From Orbaceae bacterium lpD04 (lineage in GTDB: Bacteria; Pseudomonadota; Gammaproteobacteria; Enterobacterales; Orbaceae): a stretch of 64,000 nt of DNA. Under the pieces are notes generated by a model that ran no database searches, was not told the DNA's origin, and saw nothing but the letters and a program-made list of their open reading frames with translations. Shown in pieces: positions 13,305 through 23,544 of the stretch; the first letter of the stretch is position 1, and every line of letters starts with the position of its first letter. The stretch lies in the NCBI GenBank assembly GCA_036251935.1, contig CP133967.1, positions 2,675,488 through 2,739,487 on the forward strand, in the 5' to 3' direction. The translations under genes were made by a program, and so were the position numbers.

Positions 13305-16025
13305 TTATTGAACAGCCCCGTGACAGTTTTTAAACTTTTTACCTGAACCACATGGGCATAAATCGTTTCGGCCAACTTTAGCCTGAGCTCGCACGATGGG
13401 TTGTGGTGTCCGTGGTTTACTCTCATCGCTGATACTATCAAGTTCTTCATGACTTAGTTTTTGCAACTCAGCAAGTCTAGCCATTTCTTCTTGTCTTTGA
13501 CGTTCAGCTTCTTCAATTTCTTCTTGAGAACGAATACGAACGCGGCTTAATACTCCAATGACATCATATTTAAGCGATTCTAGCATACCGGCAAACATAT
13601 CGAATGATTCTCGTTTATATTCTTGCTTAGGATCTTTTTGAGCATAACCACGTAAATGAATTCCTTGACGTAAATAATCCATGGCAGCTAAATGATCCTT
13701 CCAAAGAGAATCGAGCGTCTGTAACATTACATTTTTTTCAAAACTGCGCAATGCCTCACTACCAACAGAATCCTCTTTAGTTTGATAAGTTTCGGAGCCA
13801 ACTTGTAAGATTCGTTCTCGTAACGTTTCCTCATGTAGATTTGGTTCATCATTAAGCCACTGAGCAACTGGTAGCTCAAGGTCAAAATCAGTTTTTAAGG
13901 CAGCTTCAAGCCCACTTACATCCCACATTTCTTCAATTGATTGTGGTGGAATATAGCGATCGATTAACGTATTAAATACATCGACTCGAATCGAATCAAT
14001 CGTTTCCTTAATATCGTGATTATCAAGAAGATCATTTCGTTGGCCATAAATAGCTCGGCGCTGATCATTTGCAACATCATCAAATTCTAATAATTGTTTA
14101 CGAATATCAAAATTACGACTTTCAACCTTTTTCTGAGCATTAGCAATCGCTTTTGTCACCCAAGGATGTTCAATCGCTTCTCCCTCTTTCATACCTAATT
14201 TTCGCATCATACTACCGACTCTATCTGAAGCAAAAATACGCATTAAAGGATCTTCTAAAGATAAATAGAAACGTGATGCCCCAGCATCCCCTTGTCGCCC
14301 AGCTCGCCCACGTAACTGATTATCAATTCGTCGAGACTCATGCCGCTCGGTACCTAAAATATATAACCCTCCGAGTTCAAGGATCTCTTCATGACGAATA
14401 CGCCAATCTTGTTTTATCTGTTCTACTTGCTCTGCCGTTGGCGATTCAAGTTTTGAAATTTCCATTTGCCAGTTACCGCCAAGCATAATATCAGTACCTC
14501 GACCCGCCATATTAGTTGCAATTGTAACTGCCCCTTTACGACCTGCATCAGCAATAATTTCTGCTTCTTGAGCATGGAATTTGGCATTTAATACACTGTG
14601 CTTAATGCCGGCTTTAGTTAAAAAATGTGAAACAAGTTCTGATTTTTCAATTGATGCAGTACCAACTAAAACAGGTTGTCCCCGTGACATACAATCACGA
14701 ACATCCGCAACAATTGCATCGAGTTTCTCTTTTTCAGTCATATAAACTAAATCAGATTGATCTTTACGCACCATCGGTTTATTGGTCGGTATAACAATCG
14801 TATCTAAACCATAAATTTGGTTGAACTCAAATGCTTCAGTATCTGCAGTACCGGTCATCCCAGCTAATTTTTGGTATAAGCGGAAGTAGTTTTGGAAAGT
14901 AATCGAAGCTAAGGTTTGATTCTCATTTTGGATTTTAACGCCTTCTTTTGCTTCAACAGCTTGATGTAAGCCATCAGACCAACGACGGCCTTCCATCGTT
15001 CGGCCAGTATGTTCGTCAACAATAATAACCTCACCATCTTTAACGATATAATCAACGTCACGAGAAAAAAGATGATGTGCGCGTAGTCCAGCATTAACAT
15101 GGTGCATTAATACAATATTATTCGGCGCATATAATGACTCTTCGCCTTTCATAATTCCTTCACGGATCAATAACTCTTCAACTTTAACTAACCCACGCTC
15201 GGTCAAGTGAACTTGACGTGATTTTTCATCTACCGAAAAATCTCCTTCACCTTGATATTCTGTCGTATCTTCTTTTTCTTGGCTTGTTAGGTAAGGAATG
15301 ATTTTATTAATACTGATATAGCGCTCAGAACTATCTTCAGCAGGACCTGAAATAATTAATGGAGTCCTTGCTTCATCAATTAGGATCGAATCGACCTCAT
15401 CAACTAATGCATAATAAAGAGGACGCTGTACTCGTGACTCTTTATCAAACACCATATTATCCCGAAGATAGTCAAAACCATATTCGTTGTTTGTTCCGTA
15501 AGTGATGTCAGCATTATAGGCCTCACGTTTTGCTGGCGCAGACATATTGGGTAAATTGATACCGACACTTAAACCTAAAAACTCAAATAACGGTCGATTA
15601 TTTTCAGCATCACGCTGCGCGAGGTAATCATTTACTGTCACAACATGAACACCAAGGCCCGTCAATGCATTAAGATAAGCGGGTAAACTAGCGGTTAATG
15701 TCTTACCTTCACCAGTACGCATTTCAGCAATGCAGCGCTCGTTAAGCACCATACCACCAATTAACTGAACATCAAAATGGCGCATGCCAAACACGCGTTT
15801 GCTCGCCTCTCGCACCACGGCAAAGGCCTCTTCTAATAAGGAATCTAAACTCTTCCCTTCAGCAACACGTTGCTTAAATTCAGCCGTTTTGGCTTTTAAC
15901 TCGTCATCAGATAACGCTTCCATGGCAGGCTCTAACGCATTAATTTTCTCAACGCGTTTACGCATTGACTTTAATACTCGTTCATTTCGACTACCAAATA
16001 CTTGTGTCAATAATTTCAATAACAT
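13305..16025 (-). CDS. secA: Preprotein translocase ATPase SecA
   Basis: 906 residues, full length. SecA is the motor that pushes unfolded preproteins through SecYEG. It has Walker A GEGKT (about 105-109), DEVD in NBD1 (about 209-212), the preprotein cross-linking region, NBD2 with TNMAGRGTD, the helical scaffold and a C-terminal zinc/SecB-binding tail [14 protein letters not shown]. Upstream on the same strand is the secM-like gene with a 152-base leader between them, as in enterobacteria where SecM stalling adjusts secA translation to secretion demand. Confidence 0.98.
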   Translation of the reverse strand: MLLKLLTQVFGSRNERVLKSMRKRVEKINALEPAMEALSDDELKAKTAEFKQRVAEGKSLDSLLEEAFAVVREASKRVFGMRHFDVQLIGGMVLNERCIAEMRTGEGKTLTASLPAYLNALTGLGVHVVTVNDYLAQRDAENNRPLFEFLGLSVGINLPNMSAPAKREAYNADITYGTNNEYGFDYLRDNMVFDKESRVQRPLYYALVDEVDSILIDEARTPLIISGPAEDSSERYISINKIIPYLTSQEKEDTTEYQGEGDFSVDEKSRQVHLTERGLVKVEELLIREGIMKGEESLYAPNNIVLMHHVNAGLRAHHLFSRDVDYIVKDGEVIIVDEHTGRTMEGRRWSDGLHQAVEAKEGVKIQNENQTLASITFQNYFRLYQKLAGMTGTADTEAFEFNQIYGLDTIVIPTNKPMVRKDQSDLVYMTEKEKLDAIVADVRDCMSRGQPVLVGTASIEKSELVSHFLTKAGIKHSVLNAKFHAQEAEIIADAGRKGAVTIATNMAGRGTDIMLGGNWQMEISKLESPTAEQVEQIKQDWRIRHEEILELGGLYILGTERHESRRIDNQLRGRAGRQGDAGASRFYLSLEDPLMRIFASDRVGSMMRKLGMKEGEAIEHPWVTKAIANAQKKVESRNFDIRKQLLEFDDVANDQRRAIYGQRNDLLDNHDIKETIDSIRVDVFNTLIDRYIPPQSIEEMWDVSGLEAALKTDFDLELPVAQWLNDEPNLHEETLRERILQVGSETYQTKEDSVGSEALRSFEKNVMLQTLDSLWKDHLAAMDYLRQGIHLRGYAQKDPKQEYKRESFDMFAGMLESLKYDVIGVLSRVRIRSQEEIEEAERQRQEEMARLAELQKLSHEELDSISDESKPRTPQPIVRAQAKVGRNDLCPCGSGKKFKNCHGAVQ

Positions 16026-16047
16026 ATTATTTATTCTCTTTATGTTG

Positions 16048-16065
16048 AAACGATATATATCGTTT
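16048..16065 (-). promoter_or_regulatory. Perfect palindrome in secM-secA leader
   Basis: AAACGATATATATCGTTT is an 18-base perfect palindrome just upstream of the purine-rich secA ribosome binding region and start (16025). In E. coli an RNA hairpin masks the secA ribosome binding site until SecM stalls. This palindrome is in the right interval, but the site itself is not inside the stem as seen, so the role is inferred. Confidence 0.35.
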
Positions 16066-16177
16066 TGCTATTTGTAACTGATTTTGCGACAAAAATTTAG
16101 ACAGAACTCTTATAAGCATTAATGCTGAAATATTTGACGCATAATTAATATTGATTAATTAGAACTAAATTTAGATT

Positions 16178-16510
16178 CTAAATAAAAGAAGGGCCAGCTC
16201 GTATACCATTGTTAGGCGTCAAGCGAGTTGCAGGAATAAATCCACGGTATTGGGTTGGAACAAAAGATGCATTAACAAATTCTAGCTCATTATTATACAA
16301 GCATGTTAGTTGAACTTTTTTATCCGAGTGATGATCTTGCAAATTTACCATTACCGTAGCAATAGTAATAATATTAGCGGGTTGCGATTGATTGGCTGGC
16401 AAACTTCCTTGAGCAGATAAACTAAATGCAGCGGCAAGCACACTAAGCAACAAGTGCGGTAGCGCGATTTTTATTACAAAGCATTTACTTAATTTTTGCC
16501 AACAATTCAT
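16178..16510 (-). CDS. secM: SecM-like secretion monitor with arrest motif
   Basis: 110 residues, shorter than E. coli SecM (170). A hydrophobic N-terminal export signal (about 14-35) is followed by a spacer and a C-terminal arrest sequence ending three residues before the stop. The motif (16190-16240) aligns position for position with E. coli F150-x4-W155-I156-x4-GIRAGP166: it has F, then R-L in place of W-I, then GIRAGP unchanged. The residues most important for stalling (Arg, Ala and Pro of RAGP) are kept. Position directly upstream of secA supports the identity. It would stall its own ribosome and expose the secA start when export is slow. Confidence 0.85.
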   Translation of the reverse strand: MNCWQKLSKCFVIKIALPHLLLSVLAAAFSLSAQGSLPANQSQPANIITIATVMVNLQDHHSDKKVQLTCLYNNELEFVNASFVPTQYRGFIPATRLTPNNGIRAGPSFI

Positions 16511-16836
16511 CGTAACAGTATTGATAATATTTTATGGTGTTAGTTTTAACATAATTAATCTATGAATTACTATTATATTAACGTATTTTTTATTCTTTGC
16601 CTATTTTCTTTTTTAATCAAAATAATTACCGATATCGATAATACATTGAATATCTAATCTCCAATGTTGGTCGTTAAAATATTGTTTTGACATATCATTA
16701 TAGAGAAAAATATAGTGGTAAATTGACGATAAAAAGTAAATGATTTTATAATTCGCCTATTTTATCAATTGATTTTAAACATTATTCAGCAAATATGTTA
16801 AAATTAATACAATTACGATTTAACAAAGTAAAACTT
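16511..16836. other. Divergent secM/orn intergenic region
   Basis: About 325 AT-rich bases between the leftward secM-secA genes and the rightward orn-waaA-hemH genes, so it should hold promoters for both. No promoter stands out clearly and no extra gene is seen. Confidence 0.4.
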
Positions 16837-17394
16837 ATGACAACTACACCGCTACAAAGCAAAAATAATCTTATTTGGATAGACCTTGAAATGACAGGTT
16901 TAGATCCTAATCGAGATCGCATTATTGAAATTGCAACCATTGTTACTGACTCTAATCTCAATGTTTTAGCTGAGGGGCCTGTTATTGCAATATCACAGCC
17001 TCAAACTCAGTTAGCCTTGATGGATGAATGGAATGTAACAACCCATACTGGTACGGGATTAATTGAACGAGTTAAAAAAAGTACAATTAGTGAAAAAGAT
17101 GCTGAACAACAGACGATAAATTTCATTTCACAATGGGTACCGCAAAATTGTTCACCTATTTGTGGCAATACTATCGGCCAAGATAGGCGTTTTTTGTTTA
17201 ATTATATGCCTCTTTTAGAAAAATATTTCCACTATCGCTATTTAGACGTTAGTACAGTCAAAGAGCTGGCTCGACGCTGGAAACCTGAAATTCTATCTGG
17301 ATTAACCAAAAAAGGAACCCATCAAGCACTTGATGATATTAAAGACTCAATTGCTGAATTAGCGTATTATAGAGAACATTTTTTTAAAGAATAA
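16837..17394 (+). CDS. orn: Oligoribonuclease
   Basis: 185 residues from the chosen start. Orn is the essential 3'-5' exoribonuclease that degrades 2-5-mer RNAs, including pGpG. DEDDh signatures are clear: [11 protein letters not shown] (ExoI), the [11 protein letters not shown] region (ExoII) and [12 protein letters not shown] (ExoIII). The open frame extends 14 codons upstream to 16795, but the ATG at 16837 ([19 protein letters not shown]) aligns with the E. coli start and length. Only 2 bases separate it from waaA. Confidence 0.96.
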   Translation: MTTTPLQSKNNLIWIDLEMTGLDPNRDRIIEIATIVTDSNLNVLAEGPVIAISQPQTQLALMDEWNVTTHTGTGLIERVKKSTISEKDAEQQTINFISQWVPQNCSPICGNTIGQDRRFLFNYMPLLEKYFHYRYLDVSTVKELARRWKPEILSGLTKKGTHQALDDIKDSIAELAYYREHFFKE

Positions 17395-17396
17395 TT

Positions 17397-18695
17397 ATGC
17401 AATTTATATATACCTCTTTACTCTATCTTATCCAGCCTTTAGTCTGGTTAAAATTATTATGGCGTAGCCGTAAAGCCCCCGATTATCGTAAACGCTGGTT
17501 TGAACGTTATGGATTTTGCCGTGGCAAAGTAACACCTAACGGCATTTTAATACACAGTGTTTCAATGGGGGAAACCATTGCCGCAATTCCACTCATTAAA
17601 CAATTACAAAATCGTTACCCTAATTTACCTATCACCGTTACAACGATGACACCAACAGGTTCACAGCAAGTCAAAAAATCGTTAGCTCAAAGCGTTAGTC
17701 ACGTTTATCTACCTTATGATTTACCCGGCGCTTTAAAACGATTTCTTGATATTTTACAGCCAAAAATAGTCATTATTATGGAAACGGAGTTGTGGCCGAA
17801 TCTTATTTGTGCATTAAAAAAACGCAAAATCCCCCTAATTATTGCTAACGCAAGGTTATCAGAGCGATCAGCAAAGGGTTACGCCAAGCTAGGTAAAGCG
17901 ATTAATGACTTAATGCCTAAAATAACGCATATTGCAGCTCAAAATCAATTGGATGCCGAGCGCTTTTTAAAATTGGGATCACCCAAAGATCAACTAACGG
18001 TAACCGGAAGTATTAAGTTTGATATTGAGCTAAGTGATGAGCTACAACAAAAAGTAATGATACTAAAATCAAGCTGGCAATTACAAAGACCCGTTTGGAT
18101 TGCTGCAAGTACCCATCATGGTGAAGATGAAATTATTTTAGCTGCGCATCAAATACTCTTAAAAAATTATCCTGACTTATTGCTAATTCTAGTGCCTCGT
18201 CATCTAGAGCGTTTTATCACCGTTGAAAGACTTATTACACAATATCATTTAAATTATCAACTACGTAGTGATAATAAAGCTCCGACAAAACAGACTCAAG
18301 TTATCTTGGGTGATACGATGGGCGAACTGTTATTACTATATGGCCTTGCCGATATTGCTTTTGTTGGCGGTAGCATGGTTGAACGAGGGGGCCATAATCC
18401 ACTTGAGCCTGCTTTGCATCATTTACCAATTATTATGGGTGAATATTACTTTAATTTTAACGTTATTTGTCAACAATTAATCGCGGCAAATGGTCTTTGG
18501 TTAACGCAATCGAATAGTCATGATCTAGCAGAAAAAATTAATAAGCTCCTTGCAAATAAAACATTAACACAAACTATGGGTGAAAATGCTTGGCAAGTAT
18601 TAGCACAAAATCAAGGCGCATTAGCTCGGCTATTAACCGTAATTGATAGTGAATTATTAAAGTTGCAAGGGAAAGGAGCCGATAATGACAAATAA
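17397..18695 (+). CDS. waaA: 3-deoxy-D-manno-octulosonic acid (Kdo) transferase
   Basis: 432 residues, GT30 family. It adds Kdo to lipid IVA at the cytoplasmic face of the inner membrane, an essential step in LPS inner-core assembly. An N-terminal hydrophobic segment anchors the protein. Family motifs include HSVSMGETIAA, METELWPNL, NARLSERS, GSIKFD and the C-terminal GGSMVERGGHNPLEPA. It begins 2 bases after orn and its end overlaps hemH by 11 bases, indicating a translationally linked unit. Confidence 0.96.
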   Translation: MQFIYTSLLYLIQPLVWLKLLWRSRKAPDYRKRWFERYGFCRGKVTPNGILIHSVSMGETIAAIPLIKQLQNRYPNLPITVTTMTPTGSQQVKKSLAQSVSHVYLPYDLPGALKRFLDILQPKIVIIMETELWPNLICALKKRKIPLIIANARLSERSAKGYAKLGKAINDLMPKITHIAAQNQLDAERFLKLGSPKDQLTVTGSIKFDIELSDELQQKVMILKSSWQLQRPVWIAASTHHGEDEIILAAHQILLKNYPDLLLILVPRHLERFITVERLITQYHLNYQLRSDNKAPTKQTQVILGDTMGELLLLYGLADIAFVGGSMVERGGHNPLEPALHHLPIIMGEYYFNFNVICQQLIAANGLWLTQSNSHDLAEKINKLLANKTLTQTMGENAWQVLAQNQGALARLLTVIDSELLKLQGKGADNDK

Positions 18696-19656
18696 GCAAG
18701 GTGTATTAATCGTTAATTTAGGAACGCCAAGCCAAGCAACGCCAAAAGCGATTAAAAATTATCTTGGTGAATTTCTACGCGATCGTCATGTCGTGGATAT
18801 TCATCCCGTCATCTGGCTACCCATTTTATACGGCATAGTTATCCCCAAACGATTAAACTATATCACAAAGCACTATCAAAAAATTTGGCTAAATGAACAA
18901 TCTCCGCTGTTATATTACAGCAAACAGTTATGTCAAAAGCTACAACACCAGCGCCCTAATTTACAATGTGAATTAGCAATGAACTATGGTGAGCCAAGCC
19001 TTGATGCTGCACTAAATCGTTTAAAGCATTGTGATAATATTGAAGTTATCAGCATGTATCCACAGTATTCAACAACAACGACATTAGCAGTCATCAATAA
19101 AATCAAAACACTGACTAAATCATGGCTAACCCCACCAAAAATCAACTACCGACATGATTATGCTGATGTTCCAGTTTATATTGAGGCTTTAGTAAAGCAA
19201 ATAGATGAATATATCTGTATTGAACAGCCAGATGTATTAATGCTGTCTTACCACGGCATTCCAATAAGCTACATTAAAAAGCGTCAAGATGAATATGTCA
19301 CACGCTGCGAATTAACGAGCCAATTAATTAAACAAGCGATTAATCGCTATTATCCTAAGCTCGACATCATTATGACTTACCAATCTCGTTTTGGTAAGGG
19401 TAAATGGACCGAACCTAATACCAGCGATGTACTTATTGAACTTGCTAAGCAACAAAAATCGGTAGCAGTAACTTGCCCCGGGTTTGCTGTTGACTGCATC
19501 GAAACCCTGCATGAAATTGATATTGAAAATCGTGAGTTATTTATGCAATCTGGCGGTGAAAAATTTAGTTATATCCCAGCGCTTAATGACTCAGATTTAC
19601 AGGTTAATTTATTAATAGCATTGACTGATAGTTTATTGATAAAAGCAAATAGTTAA
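18685..19656 (+). CDS. hemH: Ferrochelatase
   Basis: 323 residues, typical for bacterial HemH. It inserts Fe2+ into protoporphyrin IX, the last step of heme synthesis, following the HemG reaction. LSYHGIP supplies the metal-binding His, and CPGFAVDCIETLHEI is the family C-terminal signature. The start lies inside the 3' end of waaA with GGAAAGGAG just upstream. A 14-base inverted repeat follows the gene. Confidence 0.96.
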   Translation: MTNKQGVLIVNLGTPSQATPKAIKNYLGEFLRDRHVVDIHPVIWLPILYGIVIPKRLNYITKHYQKIWLNEQSPLLYYSKQLCQKLQHQRPNLQCELAMNYGEPSLDAALNRLKHCDNIEVISMYPQYSTTTTLAVINKIKTLTKSWLTPPKINYRHDYADVPVYIEALVKQIDEYICIEQPDVLMLSYHGIPISYIKKRQDEYVTRCELTSQLIKQAINRYYPKLDIIMTYQSRFGKGKWTEPNTSDVLIELAKQQKSVAVTCPGFAVDCIETLHEIDIENRELFMQSGGEKFSYIPALNDSDLQVNLLIALTDSLLIKANS

Positions 19657-19716
19657 AATAAGGTTTATCATCAAAACCGTTTTTAGTTTAAGTAGTATGA
19701 TGATTTTTCGTTTAAC

Positions 19717-19750
19717 TATGTGTTAAGCAAGTTACTTTGCTTAACACATA
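19717..19750. terminator. Stem-loop between convergent hemH and amidohydrolase genes
   Basis: A perfect 14-base inverted repeat (19717-19730 and 19737-19750) with a 6-base loop lies between two convergent genes. Neither side has a strong U-tract, but the position suits a bidirectional transcription end. Confidence 0.55.
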
Positions 19751-19792
19751 AAAGAGCAATAAAAGGCTTTGTTACGCAGCTATTTTTTCGTA

Positions 19793-20956
19793 TTAATACA
19801 GTGCCAATTTTACGAGTTCAATATAATACGCCGCACCAGTAATAAGAATCTCATCATTAAAGTTAAATTGTGGATGATGCAAATTTGCGCCCTCTCCGGC
19901 TCCCAACCAAATATAAGCGCCCGGCCTTGCTTGTAGCATAAAAGCAAAATCTTCTGATCCCATCGATGGTGTTGCATCGGTGTGGACATAATCTTCACCA
20001 ACAACATTACACGCAGCATCAATAGCGAGCTTTGTTGCGCTTGGGTGGTTAACTGTTGCAGGATAGCGCCGCTGATAACAAATATTTACCGTCGCATGAA
20101 AGGCATTTGCAACGCTTTCAGCAATTTCCTTAATGCGTCTTTCAGCTAAATCTTGTACATTCGCATTAAATGTTCTAACCGTACCTCGAATAATCGCCTC
20201 TTGCGGTAATACATTCCAAGTATCGCCACTATGAATTTGCGTTACACTAACGACGAGTGAATCCAATGGATTAATATCACGGCTGACTATTGTTTGCAAA
20301 GAACTAACAACTTGCGTTGCCGTTACAATTGTATCATAACCTAAATGAGGAGCCGCCGCATGTGATCCTTTACCTGTGATCTTAATTTCAAAAACATCAT
20401 AAGCCGCCATTAATGGCCCTTTACAAATAAAAAATTGCCCTAAAGGCATATTTGGCTGATTATGCATTCCATATACTGATTCAATTGGAAAGCGCTCAAA
20501 TAAACCATTTTCAACCATGACTCGCCCGCCGCCCTCATTTTCTTCAGCCGGCTGAAAAATAACCACAACGCTACCTGCAAAATCTCGATGATGAGCTAAA
20601 TATTTTGCGGCGCCAAGCAGCATCGCTGCGTGACCGTCGTGACCACATGCGTGCATTTTTCCGCTGATTTTCGAACAATAATCAACATCATTTTGCTCGG
20701 TAATATCAAGCGCATCAATATCGGCTCGAAGCCCAATCCATTTGCCCGGTTTATTTCCCTTAATAATTCCAACGACTCCCGTTGGGGCAAAATCTGTATA
20801 AAGTTCATCAATACCAAATGAAGTTAACATCTCAACAATAAATTGCGTAGTATGATGTTCTTCAAATGCCGTTTCTGGGTGACTATGAATATGACGACGC
20901 CATTTTGTCATTTCCGCTTTTAATGCTGAAATAGTAGGATTAATATTGTGTGTCAT
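19793..20956 (-). CDS. M20 family amidohydrolase (hippurate hydrolase type)
   Basis: 387 residues, the usual length of M20D amidohydrolases (HipO, AbgB, N-acyl-amino-acid hydrolases). Metal-binding motifs are HSHPETAFEE, GLRADIDALDI, HACGHDGHAAM (about 102-112), PAEENEGGG and the late MGSEDF. These enzymes release amino acids from N-acyl or aryl conjugates in the cytoplasm; the real substrate cannot be told from sequence. GAGAGGTAAACG precedes the ATG. It is divergent from adhP with about 250 bases between them, so the two may be co-regulated. No signal peptide is seen. Confidence 0.88.
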   Translation of the reverse strand: MTHNINPTISALKAEMTKWRRHIHSHPETAFEEHHTTQFIVEMLTSFGIDELYTDFAPTGVVGIIKGNKPGKWIGLRADIDALDITEQNDVDYCSKISGKMHACGHDGHAAMLLGAAKYLAHHRDFAGSVVVIFQPAEENEGGGRVMVENGLFERFPIESVYGMHNQPNMPLGQFFICKGPLMAAYDVFEIKITGKGSHAAAPHLGYDTIVTATQVVSSLQTIVSRDINPLDSLVVSVTQIHSGDTWNVLPQEAIIRGTVRTFNANVQDLAERRIKEIAESVANAFHATVNICYQRRYPATVNHPSATKLAIDAACNVVGEDYVHTDATPSMGSEDFAFMLQARPGAYIWLGAGEGANLHHPQFNFNDEILITGAAYYIELVKLALY

Positions 20957-21030
20957 ATACCGTTTACCTCTCGATGTAATTTATATTTGCTAACGTTAAT
21001 ATAAAGTAAGATAACTCAGCAAACGAAATG

Positions 21031-21046
21031 ATATATTCGAATATAT
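21031..21046. promoter_or_regulatory. Perfect 16-base palindrome in divergent promoter region
   Basis: ATATATTCGAATATAT lies between the divergent M20 amidohydrolase and alcohol dehydrogenase genes. It could be an operator for a dimeric regulator, but AT-rich palindromes also arise by chance. Confidence 0.25.
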
Positions 21047-21206
21047 TTATAACCTATTGTTATATGGATATTGAAAGTATCAGCCTTGCTGTTTTTCATA
21101 ATAGTTTTTTAATTAAAATGAGCACTAAGTCAAAGCCTCAATATATGATTTCATATAAAATGGTCGATAAATTTAAATTTTAACTTTCAATTTTCTAGGA
21201 GGTAGT

Positions 21207-22235
21207 ATGAAGGCAGCGGTAATTAGGCAAGATTGTAATGGTCAAGTTGAACTTAAAGATGTTCCTATCCGTCCATTAGAATCAGGTGAAGCATTGGTTG
21301 AAGTCGAATATTGCGGTTTATGTCACACCGATCTCCATGTCGCAGCGGGCGACTTTGGTAAAAAACCTGGCCGGGTTATTGGTCATGAAGGTGTTGGCGT
21401 TGTAACTAAGATTGCTCCTGATGTTAAAAGTTTAAAAATAGGTGATCGGGTCAGTATTGCTTGGTTTTATGCAGGCTGCGGAGTGTGTGAATATTGTATT
21501 TCAGGTAATGAAACGTTTTGTCGTAGCGCGGTTAACTCCGGCTACACTGTCGATGGTGGAATGGCTGAACAATGCATTGTCAAAGCTGATTATGCCGTAA
21601 AAGTACCAGAAGGACTCGACCCAGCGCAAGCAACTAGCATAACCTGCGCTGGCGTTACCACTTATAAAGGCATAAAAGTTGCGGATACTAAACCCGGTCA
21701 GTGGCTTGCAGTATTTGGCATTGGAGGACTTGGTACCCTTGCTGTCGAATATGGTAAAAATGTCTTTAATAATAAAGTAGTTGCAATTAGCAATAGTGAT
21801 AGCCAACTCGAATTGTGTAAAAAATTAGGTGCAGATCTAACGGTTAACCCAAAAAAAGTGGCCGATGTCGGCGCTTACATCAAAGAACATACGGGTGGTG
21901 GAGCCCATGGTGCAGTTGTCACCTCGGTCACTAAAGTTGGTTTTAACCAAGCCATAAATTCTGTGCGCCCATTAGGCCGCGTAGTTGCATTAGGTTTACC
22001 TTCTGAAACCATGGACCTTAGTATTCCTAAAACCGTATTAGATGGTATTCAAGTACTCGGCTCATTAGTTGGTACGCGTGAAGACTTAGCCGAAGCTTTC
22101 CGATTTAGTGCTGAGGGTAAAATTGTACCAATCGTTGAAAAACGCCCATTTGAAGATATTAACGATATGATTGATGAAATGCGTGCAGGAAAAATCCAAG
22201 GACGCATGGTTATCGATATGAAGATGAAAAAATAG
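21207..22235 (+). CDS. adhP: Zinc-dependent alcohol dehydrogenase
   Basis: 342 residues, medium-chain Zn dehydrogenase of the AdhP type (ethanol-active, NAD-dependent). Catalytic zinc ligands are Cys39 in CGLCHTD and His60-Glu61 in GHEGVG. The structural zinc loop is CGVCEYCISGNETFC (about 91-105). The Rossmann signature GIGGLGTLA follows. A strong AGGAGG ribosome site sits 7 bases before the ATG. A rho-independent terminator follows at 22263. It fits mixed-acid fermentation, but other primary alcohols are possible substrates. Confidence 0.93.
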   Translation: MKAAVIRQDCNGQVELKDVPIRPLESGEALVEVEYCGLCHTDLHVAAGDFGKKPGRVIGHEGVGVVTKIAPDVKSLKIGDRVSIAWFYAGCGVCEYCISGNETFCRSAVNSGYTVDGGMAEQCIVKADYAVKVPEGLDPAQATSITCAGVTTYKGIKVADTKPGQWLAVFGIGGLGTLAVEYGKNVFNNKVVAISNSDSQLELCKKLGADLTVNPKKVADVGAYIKEHTGGGAHGAVVTSVTKVGFNQAINSVRPLGRVVALGLPSETMDLSIPKTVLDGIQVLGSLVGTREDLAEAFRFSAEGKIVPIVEKRPFEDINDMIDEMRAGKIQGRMVIDMKMKK

Positions 22236-22262
22236 AAATAGTGTAATAAAATAATAAAATAA

Positions 22263-22289
22263 AAGGTAAGTTTAAGTACTTGCCTTTTT
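22263..22289 (+). terminator. Intrinsic terminator after adhP
   Basis: A 9-base stem with one G-U pair (22263-22271 and 22278-22286) and a 6-base loop runs into TTTTTATTT. It lies 27 bases after the adhP stop and also abuts the 3' end of gutM from the other side. Confidence 0.8.
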
Positions 22290-22644
22290 ATTTCGTTAAC
22301 AAAGCAACCGTTAATGCATGTTGGCAAGACAACTGATTTGGGAAGATAATTTTAGGATTAATGTCAGCTAAATTTAGACCGTGTAATGCATTAATCTTTT
22401 TAGGTAAAGAAAATACAGTTAATCCTCGAATTAAAACAGAATCAATCACATTGTAGTCTTCATCAAAAGATAACGCGATTAATACCCTAGGTTTAAAACG
22501 CCCATCGTTATTACGGCCGACACCAAGATAAGCGCCCTTTTCCATGGCAATAAATGCATGGTTAAAACGCCTTATTTGTAGCCAACCCAATCCTATTTGT
22601 AACGTCCAAGCAATCATTGCAAGCGTAATCAATGCTGTTGTCAT
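22288..22644 (-). CDS. gutM: Glucitol operon activator GutM
   Basis: 118 residues (E. coli GutM/SrlM is 119). It has an N-terminal membrane-spanning segment, IRRFNHAF, GVGR, GRFKPRVLIAL and KGLTVF-like LRGLTVFSLPKKI motifs typical of the family. GutM is described as an activator of the glucitol operon in E. coli. It is the last gene of the srl cluster here, 72 bases after srlD. gutQ, which follows in E. coli, is absent. Confidence 0.92.
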   Translation of the reverse strand: MTTALITLAMIAWTLQIGLGWLQIRRFNHAFIAMEKGAYLGVGRNNDGRFKPRVLIALSFDEDYNVIDSVLIRGLTVFSLPKKINALHGLNLADINPKIIFPNQLSCQHALTVALLTK

Positions 22645-22715
22645 AAAGTCCCTATTTAATCAATATTAACAAGGGCAATAGTGCCACTTGTTAATTTAAA
22701 ATACGATATATAACA

Positions 22716-23495
22716 TTAAAACATTACCTGCCCACCGGTAATATTAATTGATTGCCCAGTACAATAAGATGCTTTATCACTGGCATAAAAAAGCAACACA
22801 TTCAACACATCTTGGTAATCACAGCCACGTTTTAATGGCACTTTATCAATATAAAATTGCTCGACTTGAGATTCATCAATACCGAGCTTTTTGGCATATT
22901 GAGGAAGCAGTGACTGAAACATCGGTGATTTTAATAAATTACCAAGCATCAATGAATTAACGGTAATTCCGTGGTCAGCTAAATCAAGTGCGAGAGATTG
23001 CGTCAATCCTACACCGCCAAATTTTGCGGCACTATAGCCTGAATTATGTTTACTGCCCACTTTACCTGATTTAGAGTTGATCTGAAGAATCCGCCCAGCG
23101 ACATTATGCTTAATCATTAATTTGGCCATTTCTCTTGCACATAAAAAATAGCCCGTTAAATTAACATTTACCGATAAGTTAAAATCAGCTAATTTAAAAT
23201 CAGTAATGGGGCTTGCTTTAGCAACGCCAGCACTATAAACCATAAGGTTTAACTGCGTAAAAATTCTTTCAATATCAGTAGCAAGATTGATGACGCTATC
23301 CTCGTTTGCGGCATCAACTTGAAAGCCTTTTGCCGTGCCAACACCATGCTTTTTATTAATTTCATCTGCGACTTTATTTGCATTTTCAATATTAAGATCT
23401 GCAACGGCAACTTGATAACCAGCATCTGCAATCCCTTGGCATAAAAAAGCACCTAATGTTTGCCCACCACCGACAACAACAGCAACTTGTTTCAT
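22716..23495 (-). CDS. srlD: Sorbitol-6-phosphate 2-dehydrogenase
   Basis: 259 residues from the ATG at 23495, identical in length to E. coli SrlD. It is a short-chain dehydrogenase that oxidises D-sorbitol-6-phosphate to fructose-6-phosphate with NAD+. The N-terminal VVVGGGQTLGAF nucleotide fold and the catalytic S-x12-YSAAK (GYSAAKFGG) are visible. An upstream GTG at 23504 extends the frame by three codons, but AAGGTGAG sits at the right distance for the ATG. It lies between srlB and gutM. Confidence 0.95.
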   Translation of the reverse strand: MKQVAVVVGGGQTLGAFLCQGIADAGYQVAVADLNIENANKVADEINKKHGVGTAKGFQVDAANEDSVINLATDIERIFTQLNLMVYSAGVAKASPITDFKLADFNLSVNVNLTGYFLCAREMAKLMIKHNVAGRILQINSKSGKVGSKHNSGYSAAKFGGVGLTQSLALDLADHGITVNSLMLGNLLKSPMFQSLLPQYAKKLGIDESQVEQFYIDKVPLKRGCDYQDVLNVLLFYASDKASYCTGQSINITGGQVMF

Positions 23496-23544
23496 ATCTC
23501 TCACCTTATCGTTAAAAATTATTTAATTTAATAAATCATCATCG

